45,940 nucleotides of DNA from Bacteroidota bacterium (GTDB taxonomy: Bacteria > Bacteroidota > Bacteroidia > Bacteroidales > Lentimicrobiaceae): positions 1-45,940 of the forward strand of contig JAEYSM010000048.1 in NCBI GenBank assembly GCA_023434665.1. Direction: 5' to 3'. The number at the start of each line of letters is the position of its first letter. Within the stretch, counting starts at the first letter, position 1. Position numbers and translations under genes: made by a program. The notes under the pieces are model-generated. The model was given only the letters and a program-made list of their open reading frames with translations. It searched no databases and had not been told where the DNA came from. Shown here in pieces: positions 8,007 to 16,633 of this stretch.

Positions 8007-10724
8007 ATGGAGAGCGATCTTTTCACGCAATTGGATGATATTACTACCTCTGGTGACAAGAGTAATACGAAAGATTACTATAATGAGATGCTTGAAAATA
8101 GGGTAAGACCGGCAAGGGATAAAGTGGAAGAGCAAAATAAAATTCAAAACAATCTGATGGAGCAAGCAATAGAGCAAAAGACTGAAGTGAAACCGATTCA
8201 ATATACCGCCTATTCTGATAAAGAGATATTAGAGAAAGCCACTCAATATTTCGAAGGAGATACATTAGCCGCCAACGTGTGGATGAATAAATATGCCTTA
8301 AAAGACAGTGATGGAAATATTTATGAAAAGACTCCCGATGATATGCACTGGCGACTTGCATCAGAAATTGCACGTATCGAAAAGAAGTATCCGAACCCTG
8401 TAAGTCAGGAAGAGATTTTTGAAGTCTTCAAGAATTTTAAATACATAATTCCCCAGGGAAGCCCTATGGCTGGAATTGGCAATAATTTTCAGGTTTCATC
8501 ACTCAGTAATTGCTTTGTAATTGGTGGCGACAGCAATTATGATTCGTATGGCGGCATAATGAAAATTGACCAGGAGCAGGTGCAACTGATGAAAAGAAGA
8601 GGTGGTGTGGGTCACGATCTTTCCCATATTCGTCCTTCCGGAAGCCCGGTTAAGAATAGTGCCCTGACTTCAACCGGTATAGTTCCATTTATGGAAAGAT
8701 ATTCGAACTCTACACGCGAGGTTGCTCAGGATGGACGACGGGGTGCATTAATGCTGACAATTTCGATCAAACATCCCGATGCTGAGAAGTTTATTGATGC
8801 CAAGCTTGAACAGGGTAAAGTAACCGGTGCCAATGTGTCGGTAAAGATAGACGATGAATTCATGCACGCCGTTAAAAATGGCTCTACCTACCGGCAACAG
8901 TACCCGATTAATTCGAATGATCCATTGAAGATTGCCGACATCGATGCACCTAAATTGTGGAATAAAATTATCCATAACGCATGGAGGTCAGCTGAACCCG
9001 GGGTTCTATTCTGGGATACGGTTACAAGAGAATCAGTCCCTGATTCTTATGCTGATCTGGGATTTAAAACCCTCTCAACAAATCCTTGCGGTGAAATTCC
9101 GTTGTGCCCTTATGACAGCTGTCGTCTTATAGCAATAAATCTCTTCAGTTATGTTGAGAATCCATTCACACCACAGGCCACCTTCAATTTTGAGCTTTTC
9201 AAAAAACATGCTGCCCTGGCATTAAGGATAATGGACGATATTATTGATCTTGAATGCGAAAAGATAGATGCCATTCTCGAAAAGGTTAAGAAGGACCCTG
9301 AAGAGGAGGAAATTAAACGGATTGAAAGAAAGCTTTGGGAAAACATCAAGGAAAAAACCCTGAAAGGTCGCCGTACCGGAATAGGTATAACTGCCGAGGG
9401 AGATATGCTTGCCGCTCTGGGTCTTCGTTATGGAACCGATGAGGCCACTAGCTTCTCAGTTGATGTGCACCGTACGCTTGCTGTTGAGGTTTACGGGGCA
9501 AGTGCCGATCTGGCAGGCGATAGAGGTCCTTTCCCTGTATTCGATATAGAACGAGAGAAGAATAATCCATTTATTCAGCGCTTGCGCGAAGCTTCTCCCG
9601 AAGTGTATGAGAAAATGAAGAGGCATGGTCGCCGGAATATCGCAATGCTTACCATAGCACCAACCGGTAGTGTAAGTATTTGCACCCAAACATCATCGGG
9701 CATTGAACCCGTATTCATGGTTAGCTACAAGCGCCGCAGAAAGGTAAATCCCAATGATAAGAATGTTAAAGTTTCATTGGTTGACCAGATGGGGGATTCA
9801 TGGGAAGAATACAATGTGTTCCATCCTAAATTCTTCGATTGGCTCAAGATTAACGGTTATGATCCTGAAGAGGTTAAGTTATATAATGAAGAACAGCTTC
9901 AGCCAATCATTGAAAAATCTCCGTATCATAAGGCAACGAGCAACGACATCGACTGGGTACAGAAAGTCAGAATGCAGGGAGAAATACAAAAATGGGTTGA
10001 CCATTCAATCAGTGTGACTGTTAACCTGCCTAAAGAAGCTACCGAGGAGTTGGTTAGTAAGGTTTATCTTACAGCCTGGGAAAGTGGTTGTAAGGGAATG
10101 ACCATATATCGTGATGGCTCAAGAGATGGAGTTCTGGTTGGAAATGATAAGCCGGCTAAAGAAGAATCCCTATTCCGCGAAACCAAAGCACCACCTCGTC
10201 CTATTAAATTGGAAGCTGATATTGTACGTTTCCAAAACGATTACGAAAAGTGGATTGCCGTAATAGGGCTGCTCGACAATAAGCCTTATGAAATATTTAC
10301 CGGTAAAGCCGAAGGGTTCTTTTTACCTCCATGGGTAAGTAAAGGATGGGTTATCAAGAGTAAAGACAATGAAAAATCAAGGTACGATTTTCAATTCCTT
10401 GATAAGGAGGGGTATAAGATTACTTTCGAAGGTCTTTCAAGATCTTTCAATAAAGAATACTGGAATTATGCAAAATTGATTTCAGGGATTTTACGCCATG
10501 GGATGCCACTTCCTTTCCTGGTAAACCTGATTGAAAATCTGACTTTCGATACGGACAGCATCAACACCTGGAAAAATGGGGTTGTAAGATCACTTAAAAA
10601 GTATATTCCTGATGGCACTAAGGCAGGCAGTAAAACCACATGTCAGGTTTGTGGATCAACCGAATTAATATATAAGGAAGGCTGCGTAACATGCAACAGT
10701 TGCGGTAACTCTAAATGCAGTTAG
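8007..10724 (+). CDS. nrdJ: Adenosylcobalamin-dependent (class II) ribonucleotide reductase
   Basis: A 905-residue class II RNR that would reduce ribonucleotides to deoxyribonucleotides with coenzyme B12. Visible signatures are SLSNCF with Cys169 (first active-site thiol), RRGGVGHDLSHIRPSGSPV (about 197-215), and NPCGEIPL with Asn359, Cys361 and Glu363. MLTIAPTGSVS lies near residue 549. A TSCPD-like region lies at about 740-860. The C-terminus is a zinc-ribbon with Cys879, 882, 893, 896, 899 and 904, the mobile thiol tail typical of TIGR02504-type enzymes. The first 60 or so residues are a charged, low-homology extension. The ATG at 8007 is the only sensible start. It stands alone, after a long leader with secondary structure. 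Confidence 0.95.
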   Translation: MESDLFTQLDDITTSGDKSNTKDYYNEMLENRVRPARDKVEEQNKIQNNLMEQAIEQKTEVKPIQYTAYSDKEILEKATQYFEGDTLAANVWMNKYALKDSDGNIYEKTPDDMHWRLASEIARIEKKYPNPVSQEEIFEVFKNFKYIIPQGSPMAGIGNNFQVSSLSNCFVIGGDSNYDSYGGIMKIDQEQVQLMKRRGGVGHDLSHIRPSGSPVKNSALTSTGIVPFMERYSNSTREVAQDGRRGALMLTISIKHPDAEKFIDAKLEQGKVTGANVSVKIDDEFMHAVKNGSTYRQQYPINSNDPLKIADIDAPKLWNKIIHNAWRSAEPGVLFWDTVTRESVPDSYADLGFKTLSTNPCGEIPLCPYDSCRLIAINLFSYVENPFTPQATFNFELFKKHAALALRIMDDIIDLECEKIDAILEKVKKDPEEEEIKRIERKLWENIKEKTLKGRRTGIGITAEGDMLAALGLRYGTDEATSFSVDVHRTLAVEVYGASADLAGDRGPFPVFDIEREKNNPFIQRLREASPEVYEKMKRHGRRNIAMLTIAPTGSVSICTQTSSGIEPVFMVSYKRRRKVNPNDKNVKVSLVDQMGDSWEEYNVFHPKFFDWLKINGYDPEEVKLYNEEQLQPIIEKSPYHKATSNDIDWVQKVRMQGEIQKWVDHSISVTVNLPKEATEELVSKVYLTAWESGCKGMTIYRDGSRDGVLVGNDKPAKEESLFRETKAPPRPIKLEADIVRFQNDYEKWIAVIGLLDNKPYEIFTGKAEGFFLPPWVSKGWVIKSKDNEKSRYDFQFLDKEGYKITFEGLSRSFNKEYWNYAKLISGILRHGMPLPFLVNLIENLTFDTDSINTWKNGVVRSLKKYIPDGTKAGSKTTCQVCGSTELIYKEGCVTCNSCGNSKCS

Positions 10725-10767
10725 TGCATTGAGTTGTTACTTATCAGAGTTTCAGCTCATAGTTGGG

Positions 10768-11166
10768 TCAGAAATGGATTTTATGATGATCAAATATCTG
10801 GTTGTCGCGGAAATATCTTATTTTCTCAGCAATTAGCAGAAATATTTTAAGATCATTTTTTGTCAGCCAGGCAATTGCCTCGGGCTGATTATGGCATGCA
10901 TCAGAAAGTAGTGCGAGAAAGAAATACTGGTTCTCATTTAGCCACCTGTATGCTTGTACATTATCGTCGATAGCACTATCGAGTGCTGCGTACTGTCTGA
11001 ACCCATTCTTTAAAAGCCAATGAAATGCTTCCTCACTTCCTCTTATTGCTTTTGATAGGGCGGCAAGTTCAGGATACCCATTAGTTAGCAGCCATTGGAA
11101 TATCTCTTCGTTGCCCGATATGGTTTCTCCAAATGCGACTAATATTTTAACAGGATAGTTAAGCAT
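10768..11166 (-). CDS. Small protein of four exact 25-residue tandem repeats, function unknown
   Basis: A 132-residue protein. After 17 residues that resemble the second half of a repeat, residues 18-117 are four contiguous repeats of exactly 25 residues each, starting GNEEIFQWLL, GSEEAFHWLL, DNVQAYRWLN and NQPEAIAWLT. The consensus is roughly x-x-x-E-A-[FY]-x-W-L-x-x-N-x-[YF]-x-x-x-A-x-L-x-x-A-I-x. A short tail of 15 residues follows. Two helices per repeat are likely, giving an alpha-solenoid suited to protein binding. There is no signal peptide, membrane segment or catalytic motif. The only ATG in frame is at 11166; a stop lies ten codons upstream. The gene lies 62 bp upstream of the radical SAM gene end on the same strand. 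I do not recognise a named family with certainty. Confidence 0.75.
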   Translation of the reverse strand: MLNYPVKILVAFGETISGNEEIFQWLLTNGYPELAALSKAIRGSEEAFHWLLKNGFRQYAALDSAIDDNVQAYRWLNENQYFFLALLSDACHNQPEAIAWLTKNDLKIFLLIAEKIRYFRDNQIFDHHKIHF

Positions 11167-11228
11167 TTCTTCAAAATTAAATTTCAGACCGCCTTATCCC
11201 ACAACATTTTAAACAGGAGAACCTATGA

Positions 11229-12008
11229 TCAGGAATAAACTTCGGCTTCTATTTTGAGTTGTCTAACCTGTTGTGCAATCGCTTCGAGCTCATCATGGCT
11301 CACTTTTATTAATCCTTCTTCAGCCGTGGCCCTTGAAATGGAATAAATCATCACCAGTTCGGGTTCGATTTTTTTAAGATGCTTCAGCCAAAGGTCTATT
11401 TCTTCTTTTGTAGTATTATCAATCCGGTTATTATTATAAATGCCTCTGATAAACAATGTTTGGACAATCAGCTTTCCTTTAAATTCAACCAGATTTTTTA
11501 CAATCTGTTCAATACGAATTGGAGAAGCAGGTCGGTTTATCAGCTGAAACATATGATCGCTGCCGGCATCAAGCTTTAAAACATTATTATCCACTTTGTT
11601 GAGAGCATCCCTTACTGATTCTTTATGAAGTCGGGTAGCATTTGAAAGCACGGTAACCTTGGTATTAGGGAAATATTTATCACGTAAAGTTATAGTCCGG
11701 TCAATAATCTCTGAAAAGCCGGGGTGTATTGTTGGTTCACCATTGCCGGCGTAAGTGATATTGTCGGGAATAACGCCTTTCTCCTTAATTTCTTTAAAGC
11801 GCGATTCTAAAGCATTCAATATATCGGGGGTACTGTATAGCTTTACTTTTTTTTCCTGGTCGATATCGGTAAGTCCACACTCACAATATATGCAGTTGAA
11901 GGAACAATACTTCATTATGTCGGGCAACAGGTTTATACCAAGGGAAACGCCAAACCGACGACTACTAACCGGACCGAATACAATTTCATTAAACAGGAAA
12001 CCTGCCAT
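11229..12008 (-). CDS. Radical SAM protein (COG0731-like)
   Basis: A 259-residue radical SAM enzyme. The cluster motif is CSFNCIYC with Cys35, Cys39 and Cys42 (CxxxCxxC), followed at once by Cys44. YAGNGEPTIHPGF near residue 85 is the SAM-binding GGE-type motif, with Asn in place of the first Gly pair. The N-terminal FGPVSSRRFGVSLGINLLP segment is typical of the short COG0731-type proteins; their reaction is uncharacterised. No SPASM domain or extra Fe-S ligands were seen. It is divergent from polyprenyl synthase, with promoter boxes for both genes packed in 62 bp. Confidence 0.88.
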   Translation of the reverse strand: MAGFLFNEIVFGPVSSRRFGVSLGINLLPDIMKYCSFNCIYCECGLTDIDQEKKVKLYSTPDILNALESRFKEIKEKGVIPDNITYAGNGEPTIHPGFSEIIDRTITLRDKYFPNTKVTVLSNATRLHKESVRDALNKVDNNVLKLDAGSDHMFQLINRPASPIRIEQIVKNLVEFKGKLIVQTLFIRGIYNNNRIDNTTKEEIDLWLKHLKKIEPELVMIYSISRATAEEGLIKVSHDELEAIAQQVRQLKIEAEVYS

Positions 12009-12023
12009 GTCTGTTTTTATTTA

Positions 12024-12031
12024 CAAAGTTA
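12024..12031 (-). promoter_or_regulatory. Putative -7 box (TAACTTTG) for the radical SAM gene
   Basis: On the minus strand TAACTTTG matches the TAnnTTTG consensus; the ATG at 12008 is 15 bases downstream. No convincing TTG at the standard spacing. It sits 13 bases from the divergent box at 12045-12052. Confidence 0.45.
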
Positions 12032-12044
12032 CCCAAATATTCTA

Positions 12045-12052
12045 TACTTTTG
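12045..12052 (+). promoter_or_regulatory. Putative -7 box (TACTTTTG) for polyprenyl synthase
   Basis: TACTTTTG matches TAnnTTTG and ends 18 bases before the ATG at 12071. Its last three bases would be the TTG start of a longer reading frame, which argues against that TTG being the true initiation codon. Confidence 0.5.
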
Positions 12053-12070
12053 GAATACCAAACAAAAGAG

Positions 12071-13045
12071 ATGACTTCGCTGAATGAAATAAAAGCACCT
12101 GTTGAGGAACATATTAAGGAATTTGAGAAACGATTCAGGAAATCAATGCGAAGCTCTGTTCCATTGCTTAACACCATAACAGGTTATATACTCAAAAGGA
12201 AAGGGAAGCAGATTCGTCCTCTTTTTGTTTTCCTGTCGGCTCAGACCTGTGGTGAAGTGAACGATTCAACATTTCGGGCAGCTTCACTGATAGAACTTTT
12301 GCACACGGCCACACTCGTGCACGATGATGTGGTTGATGATTCGAATAAAAGAAGAGGATACTTCTCACTCAATGCTTTATGGAAGAATAAAATAGCAGTT
12401 TTAATAGGTGATTATCTACTATCGAAGGGACTGTTGCTCTCACTTGACAACAATGAATTCGATTTGTTGAAAATAGTCGCAGAAGCTACCCGTGAGATGA
12501 GCGAAGGAGAGTTGTTGCAAATTGAGAAAGCACGGCGACTTGATATCCAGGAGGATATTTACTTTGAAATCATCAGAAAAAAGACCGCTTCACTAATAGC
12601 TTCTTGTTGCGCTGCCGGAGCTGCTTCGGTATGTAATGATACTTCACTCATCAACCGGATGCATAAGTTTGGTGAACTAACAGGTATAGCTTTTCAAATA
12701 AAAGATGATTTGTTTGATTACAACAGGACATTTAACATTGGTAAGCCTACCGGCATTGACATCAAAGAGAAAAAGATGACATTGCCTTTAATCTTCACAC
12801 TTAATAAATCTTCCTTCATCCAGAAAAGAAGGATTATTTATACTGTTAAGAATCACAACCAGGACGAAAAAAAGGTACTCGAACTAATGGAGTTAGTGAG
12901 AGACACCGGTGGAATTGCTTATGCCGAGCAGAGAATGTATGAATATCGCGATAAGGCATTAGCGATTCTCGATAGTTTTGATGACTCTCCGGCAGTCAAT
13001 TCATTAAGAGATTTAGTTGTCTTTACAACTGAAAGGAACAGTTAA
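12071..13045 (+). CDS. Trans-isoprenyl diphosphate synthase (polyprenyl synthetase)
   Basis: A 324-residue all-trans polyprenyl diphosphate synthase. The first aspartate-rich motif is LVHDDVVDDSNKRRG (about residues 84-98) and the second is FQIKDDLFDY (about 213-222); these bind the Mg ions and the allylic diphosphate. KGKQIRP near residue 47 is the substrate-binding segment. The product is probably the side chain of menaquinone, made by successive isopentenyl diphosphate condensation; chain length cannot be read safely. The frame extends to a TTG at 12050, but I chose the ATG at 12071 because a -7 promoter box overlaps that TTG. It converges on the histidine kinase gene with a 14 bp gap. Confidence 0.93.
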   Translation: MTSLNEIKAPVEEHIKEFEKRFRKSMRSSVPLLNTITGYILKRKGKQIRPLFVFLSAQTCGEVNDSTFRAASLIELLHTATLVHDDVVDDSNKRRGYFSLNALWKNKIAVLIGDYLLSKGLLLSLDNNEFDLLKIVAEATREMSEGELLQIEKARRLDIQEDIYFEIIRKKTASLIASCCAAGAASVCNDTSLINRMHKFGELTGIAFQIKDDLFDYNRTFNIGKPTGIDIKEKKMTLPLIFTLNKSSFIQKRRIIYTVKNHNQDEKKVLELMELVRDTGGIAYAEQRMYEYRDKALAILDSFDDSPAVNSLRDLVVFTTERNS

Positions 13046-13059
13046 GCAAAGGTTCTTAA

Positions 13060-14136
13060 TTAATCAAGTTCTCCCTTTTTTAGAGTAAATGCAAAAGTAG
13101 TTCCTATACCGGGAGTGCTTCTTACATTAATCCGTTCGTTGTGAGCTTCAATTATGTGCTTAACAATAGCAAGACCTAACCCGGTGCCTCCTGAAGAATC
13201 ATCAGTTCTGGAACGTGCTTTATCTGCGCGGTAAAACCGCTCAAAGATTCTTGAAAGGTCTACTGCCTCGATACCAGGTCCGTCATCAGTAACTTCCGTT
13301 AAAACATGCGTGTCCATGATATAAAAACTTATTCTGATGCGGCCGTTTGCATTTCCATACTTGATAGCATTGTCTATCAGGTTAATAAGTACATCTTTAA
13401 TTCTTTCCCTGTCAGCTTTAACCGGATAAGAATAATCATAAGGATGCAGGAGGCTGAGACTCATATTTTTAGCCTTAGCTTTATCTGATATCAGATCCAT
13501 TGCTTCACAGGCAAGTTCAACAATATCAAACCTCGATATTTCCAACTTGAGTTTTCCCGATTCTAATGCTGAAATCTTCATCAGGTCATCAATAATCATC
13601 ACTATTCGGTCGAGGTTCTTTTCAGCTCTTATGAGGTACTGGCGGTTGATTTCAGGATCTTCCATAGCTCCCTCCAGCAATGTCATAATATATCCCTGCA
13701 CATTAAATACCGGAGTTTTAAGTTCGTGAGTTATGTTTCCAAGGAATTCTCTCCTGTATTCCGCCATCTTTTTTAGTTCCTCAATTTCATGAGTTTTATC
13801 CTGTGACCATTTAAGTACTTCCTGGTTTACTTTATCGAGAGAACTCTTAGAGAAAGCTTTATCACCTGATTGAGGTAATTTGGTTGTACGAATAGTCTTG
13901 AATATAAGTCTGATTTTCTCAGCCAGGTAATTTCGTACTAAGTAATTTGCGACTATAAAAGAAAAGACACCTGAAAGCAGTCCTGCAAACAGAATGGCTG
14001 CAAATGGAATTGTAAACTGTGAATTTTGAGGGAATACCAGGTGGAATATTCCCCAAAATATAAGAATTACAAAGATTGTAACAAATAAAGACAGTTTAGA
14101 AGCTATCTTCTGAGGTTCATCAGGAGTTCTCTTCAT
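13060..14136 (-). CDS. Sensor histidine kinase (PhoR-like)
   Basis: A 358-residue membrane histidine kinase. Two transmembrane helices lie at about 14-34 and 42-66, with only a few residues between them, so there is almost no extracytoplasmic sensor domain. The phosphoacceptor is His137 in NITHELKTPV. The ATPase domain shows the N-box NLIDNAIKYG, the G1 box DDGPGIE, the F-box RIFERFYRADKARS and the G2 box GGTGLGLAIV. It overlaps the response regulator gene by 17 bp and lies downstream of it, so the pair should be translated together and act as cognates. With so short a loop the signal is likely membrane-borne or intracellular; this is inference. Confidence 0.94.
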   Translation of the reverse strand: MKRTPDEPQKIASKLSLFVTIFVILIFWGIFHLVFPQNSQFTIPFAAILFAGLLSGVFSFIVANYLVRNYLAEKIRLIFKTIRTTKLPQSGDKAFSKSSLDKVNQEVLKWSQDKTHEIEELKKMAEYRREFLGNITHELKTPVFNVQGYIMTLLEGAMEDPEINRQYLIRAEKNLDRIVMIIDDLMKISALESGKLKLEISRFDIVELACEAMDLISDKAKAKNMSLSLLHPYDYSYPVKADRERIKDVLINLIDNAIKYGNANGRIRISFYIMDTHVLTEVTDDGPGIEAVDLSRIFERFYRADKARSRTDDSSGGTGLGLAIVKHIIEAHNERINVRSTPGIGTTFAFTLKKGELD

Positions 14137-14800
14137 ACTTATAGCCGACCCCTTTTATGGTTTTTATATTATCCAATCCTATTTTTTCTCTGATTCTTCG
14201 AATATGTACATCAATAGTTCTTTCTCCCACAACTACATCAGTGCCCCACACGTGGGTGTATATCTCTTCGCGGGTAAATACCCTGTTAGGTTTTGAGGCA
14301 AGCAAAGCCAGCAGTTCGAATTCTTTTTTCGGAAGAGTAATTTCCTGTCCCTTAACAGTCACCAGATAACTTTCTTTATCGATATGGAGCTCAGAATTAC
14401 TAACAATATTTATTGCATCGGCATTTTTTGCTCTGCGAAGCAGCGCTTTAACACGGCTGATCAATAAGCGGGGTTTAATTGGTTTAGTAATGTAATCATC
14501 GGCCCCGGCATCAAAACCTGCCAGTTGCGAGTATTCCTCTCCCCGGGCGGATAAAAAAACGATAATGGTATCTTCGTTACCAGGCATAGCTCGTATTTCC
14601 CTACAAGTCTCAATACCATCGATTCCAGGCATCATTACGTCCAGAATTACCATCTGTGGCTGATGGTTTCTTAGAAAATTCAATGCTTCGTTACTGTTCT
14701 GTGCGGTAGTTACATAGTAACCTTCTTTAATCAGATTATAACTAAGAAACTCAAGGACATCCGGTTCATCGTCGACCAGCAATATACAGGGCTGTTCCAT
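14120..14800 (-). CDS. OmpR/PhoB-family response regulator
   Basis: A 226-residue two-domain response regulator. The receiver domain (1-120) has the acidic pair DDEPD at 10-14, the phosphoacceptor Asp54 in VILDVMMPGIDG, and the conserved Lys in DYITKPIKP. The C-terminal winged helix (about 130-226) shows LPKKEFELLALLASKPNRVF and RTIDVHIRRIREKIG, as in PhoB-type DNA-binding domains. The frame can be opened at a GTG at 14854, but the ATG at 14800 gives the normal receiver N-terminus MEQPCILLVDDEPD. It is the first gene of a two-gene operon with the overlapping histidine kinase. Confidence 0.95.
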   Translation of the reverse strand: MEQPCILLVDDEPDVLEFLSYNLIKEGYYVTTAQNSNEALNFLRNHQPQMVILDVMMPGIDGIETCREIRAMPGNEDTIIVFLSARGEEYSQLAGFDAGADDYITKPIKPRLLISRVKALLRRAKNADAINIVSNSELHIDKESYLVTVKGQEITLPKKEFELLALLASKPNRVFTREEIYTHVWGTDVVVGERTIDVHIRRIREKIGLDNIKTIKGVGYKYEENS

Positions 14801-14821
14801 TTCAATCAGTATTAAGAAATT

Positions 14822-14829
14822 CAAAATTA
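14822..14829 (-). promoter_or_regulatory. Putative -7 box (TAATTTTG) for the two-component operon
   Basis: On the minus strand TAATTTTG lies 21 bases before the ATG at 14800. A TTG occurs about 24 bases further upstream, slightly beyond the usual range. It falls inside the frame opened by the GTG at 14854, which supports the shorter response regulator. Confidence 0.4.
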
Positions 14830-14970
14830 AGTAATTATTAATTATACCAGGCACAATCTTAGGTATCAGTAAACGTTTAAAGTAGCGAAACAGACCAGTA
14901 TTTGAATCATGGTACTAAATTTGATATGAAATTAATCTCTTAAGCTCTGACAAAATCATCTGAAATAATA

Positions 14971-15576
14971 ATGAGAACCTACATACTACTTGTAATACTG
15001 ATCTTTTCAAACATCCCCTCGTTCACTTCAGCACAGGTAACCAAAACCGTTAATAAAGAAATCACCTGTATTTCACAGGAAGAGAAGCGATTGGCAGAAC
15101 TCATAAATGCTTACAGGGCTAGTAAAAACCTGCCATCTATTCCTCTTTCTGTCTCCTTATCTCATGTTGCACGGTTACATGTAATGGATTTGGAAGAAAA
15201 TTTCAGAATAGGAGGGAAGTGCAATTTGCACAGTTGGTCACAGGATCCCCGCTGGTCATCATGTTGTTACACACCTGACCATAAAAAGTCAGCATGTATG
15301 TGGGATAAACCAAGAGAACTTACCAGTTACAAAGGGGATGGGTATGAGATAGCATACTTTTCAACTTATGATTACGCCGATAGTGAAGCCTTTTTGAAGG
15401 ATGCTCTCGAAGGATGGAAGTCAAGTAAAGGGCACCGTGAGATAATTATCAATCAGGGTAAGTGGCATGATGCGGAATGGAAAGCAATGGGAGTTGGAGT
15501 TTACGGTGACTATGCAGTTGTCTGGTTTGGTGAAGTAAAAGATTCTCATGGATCTCCGGCAGTGTGCCGTTACTAA
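14971..15576 (+). CDS. Secreted CAP-domain (SCP/PR-1-like) protein
   Basis: A 201-residue protein with a signal peptide ending TSAQ (residue 22), then a CAP domain. The N-terminal helix EEKRLAELINAYRASKNLPSI (about 37-57) and the cavity residues His70, Glu126 (GYEIAYF) and His155 (GHREII) match the CAP superfamily. It has unusually many Cys (33, 84, 98, 99, 109, 199), suggesting disulfides outside the cytoplasm. CAP proteins are often sterol- or lipid-binding or of unknown role; no enzymatic function is implied. A TAAATTTG box occurs at 14916-14923. It is divergent from the response regulator and is followed after 51 bp by a PorT-like barrel gene. Confidence 0.85.
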   Translation: MRTYILLVILIFSNIPSFTSAQVTKTVNKEITCISQEEKRLAELINAYRASKNLPSIPLSVSLSHVARLHVMDLEENFRIGGKCNLHSWSQDPRWSSCCYTPDHKKSACMWDKPRELTSYKGDGYEIAYFSTYDYADSEAFLKDALEGWKSSKGHREIIINQGKWHDAEWKAMGVGVYGDYAVVWFGEVKDSHGSPAVCRY

Positions 15577-15627
15577 TATATTATTCAGTAATTTAGCGGG
15601 TAATAAGTCAGTTTATAAAACCCGTTT

Positions 15628-16254
15628 ATGATAATCTTTCTACATAGCAGAAACTTCAGGTCTTATATTTTAATTTTATTCTTTCTTTTATGTGCTGCAG
15701 TTGGTCGTGCACAGATTTTTAAAGGAGGTGTTCATGCCGGCCTCGTGGGGAGCCAGGTAGCCGGAGACCTGTTCAGCGGATATAACAAAGCAGGTATATC
15801 TGCCGGAGGATGGGTTAGCCTTCAGTTCACTGTCCATCACGAGATTCAAATGGAGTTGTCATACATACAAAAAGGCAGTCGTGAGAATCCTAACTATGAG
15901 AAAGACCGCATGGATTCTTACCTGATGCGATTGGGTTATGCAGAGTTGCCTTTGCTATACAGAATGATATATAGCGAAAAGCTTAACTTCGAAACCGGGC
16001 TATCTATGAATTTTTTGATTAACAGCTATGAAGAGCGTAATGGATGGGTACTTGATGATCCTTTTGACAAAAGTAACCTCTGTTTCATACTGGGACTCTC
16101 ATACAATCTTACCGAACGCCTCAGAGCCAATTTCAGGACAAACAATTCATTATTCTCCATCCGCAAAGAAAAAAGAGACGGTGATGTGTGGAGGCTTTTT
16201 GAACACGGTCAGTACAGCGATGCGCTGGTTCTATCACTCTATTACAGGTTCTGA
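15628..16254 (+). CDS. PorT-like outer-membrane beta-barrel protein
   Basis: A 208-residue protein with a signal peptide (hydrophobic stretch about 12-25, ending GRAQ) followed by a small antiparallel barrel. The start FKGGVHAGLVGSQVAGD, the repeated amphipathic strands and the final LSLYYRF with a terminal Phe match the outer membrane beta-barrel family (OMP_b-brl_2) that includes PorT. It is one of many such paralogues in Bacteroidota, so a T9SS role cannot be claimed. It probably shares a transcript with the upstream CAP gene. Confidence 0.82.
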   Translation: MIIFLHSRNFRSYILILFFLLCAAVGRAQIFKGGVHAGLVGSQVAGDLFSGYNKAGISAGGWVSLQFTVHHEIQMELSYIQKGSRENPNYEKDRMDSYLMRLGYAELPLLYRMIYSEKLNFETGLSMNFLINSYEERNGWVLDDPFDKSNLCFILGLSYNLTERLRANFRTNNSLFSIRKEKRDGDVWRLFEHGQYSDALVLSLYYRF

Positions 16255-16633
16255 AAAGATGCCTGTATATTGTTTTCCCGGGTTATCTTTCCCTCATTAG
16301 TCTTTAATTCTCTTCATAGTGTATTTTGAAGCACGTTAATAGAGTATGCTCGGATAGGGCTGAATAAAAACGCGACGAATTGCTTACTGTTTAAGCTTTA
16401 CAGGTAGTGATTGCTTGGAAAAACGAATAATCAAACGTCTTGAAAATGAAACATTTGGCTTAATTCTTGTTATTTTTTAAGTGCGTACTTGAAATTTCTA
16501 AATATTTCATAAATATGCATTTAAAATGAATTATCTTTTTACCTTTGTAATGTTAATTCATTAACAATAAATAAACGAATGCTTCTGGAAACAGGGGCTT
16601 CGAATATTGCATACCACTAAAAGAACAATTACT
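16255..16633 (+). other. 379 bp intergenic region with promoter near its right end
   Basis: No gene was seen between the barrel gene and the carboxyltransferase gene. The right third is very AT-rich and contains the -7 box and palindrome at 16540-16566. No strong terminator hairpin was found after the barrel gene. Confidence 0.6.
16540..16566 (+). promoter_or_regulatory. -7 box with adjoining palindrome ahead of the carboxyltransferase
   Basis: TACCTTTG (16540-16547) matches TAnnTTTG. It is followed three bases later by TGTTAAT-TC-ATTAACA (16551-16566), a perfect inverted repeat with 7 bp arms placed where transcription would begin. The position suggests an operator for a dimeric regulator, which I cannot name. 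The ATG is 67 bases downstream. Confidence 0.5.

Noticed and set aside
7938..8373. Minus-strand frames over the start of the RNR gene
   Set aside because: They are antisense to a strongly conserved gene, have low-complexity composition and no recognisable motif.
12050..12070. TTG start adding 7 residues to polyprenyl synthase
   Set aside because: The TTG overlaps a TACTTTTG promoter box; the ATG at 12071 has normal spacing.
14801..14854. GTG start adding 18 residues to the response regulator
   Set aside because: A TAATTTTG promoter box lies inside this stretch and receiver domains normally begin a few residues before the DDE motif, as from the ATG at 14800.
15628..16254. T9SS component PorT itself
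   Set aside because: The fold matches the large OMP_b-brl_2 family, of which PorT is only one member, and no other T9SS core gene is nearby.
16607..16633. TTG start adding 9 residues to the carboxyltransferase
   Set aside because: The added residues do not match the family N-terminus, which begins directly with MKKKVLIRDLTLRDG.
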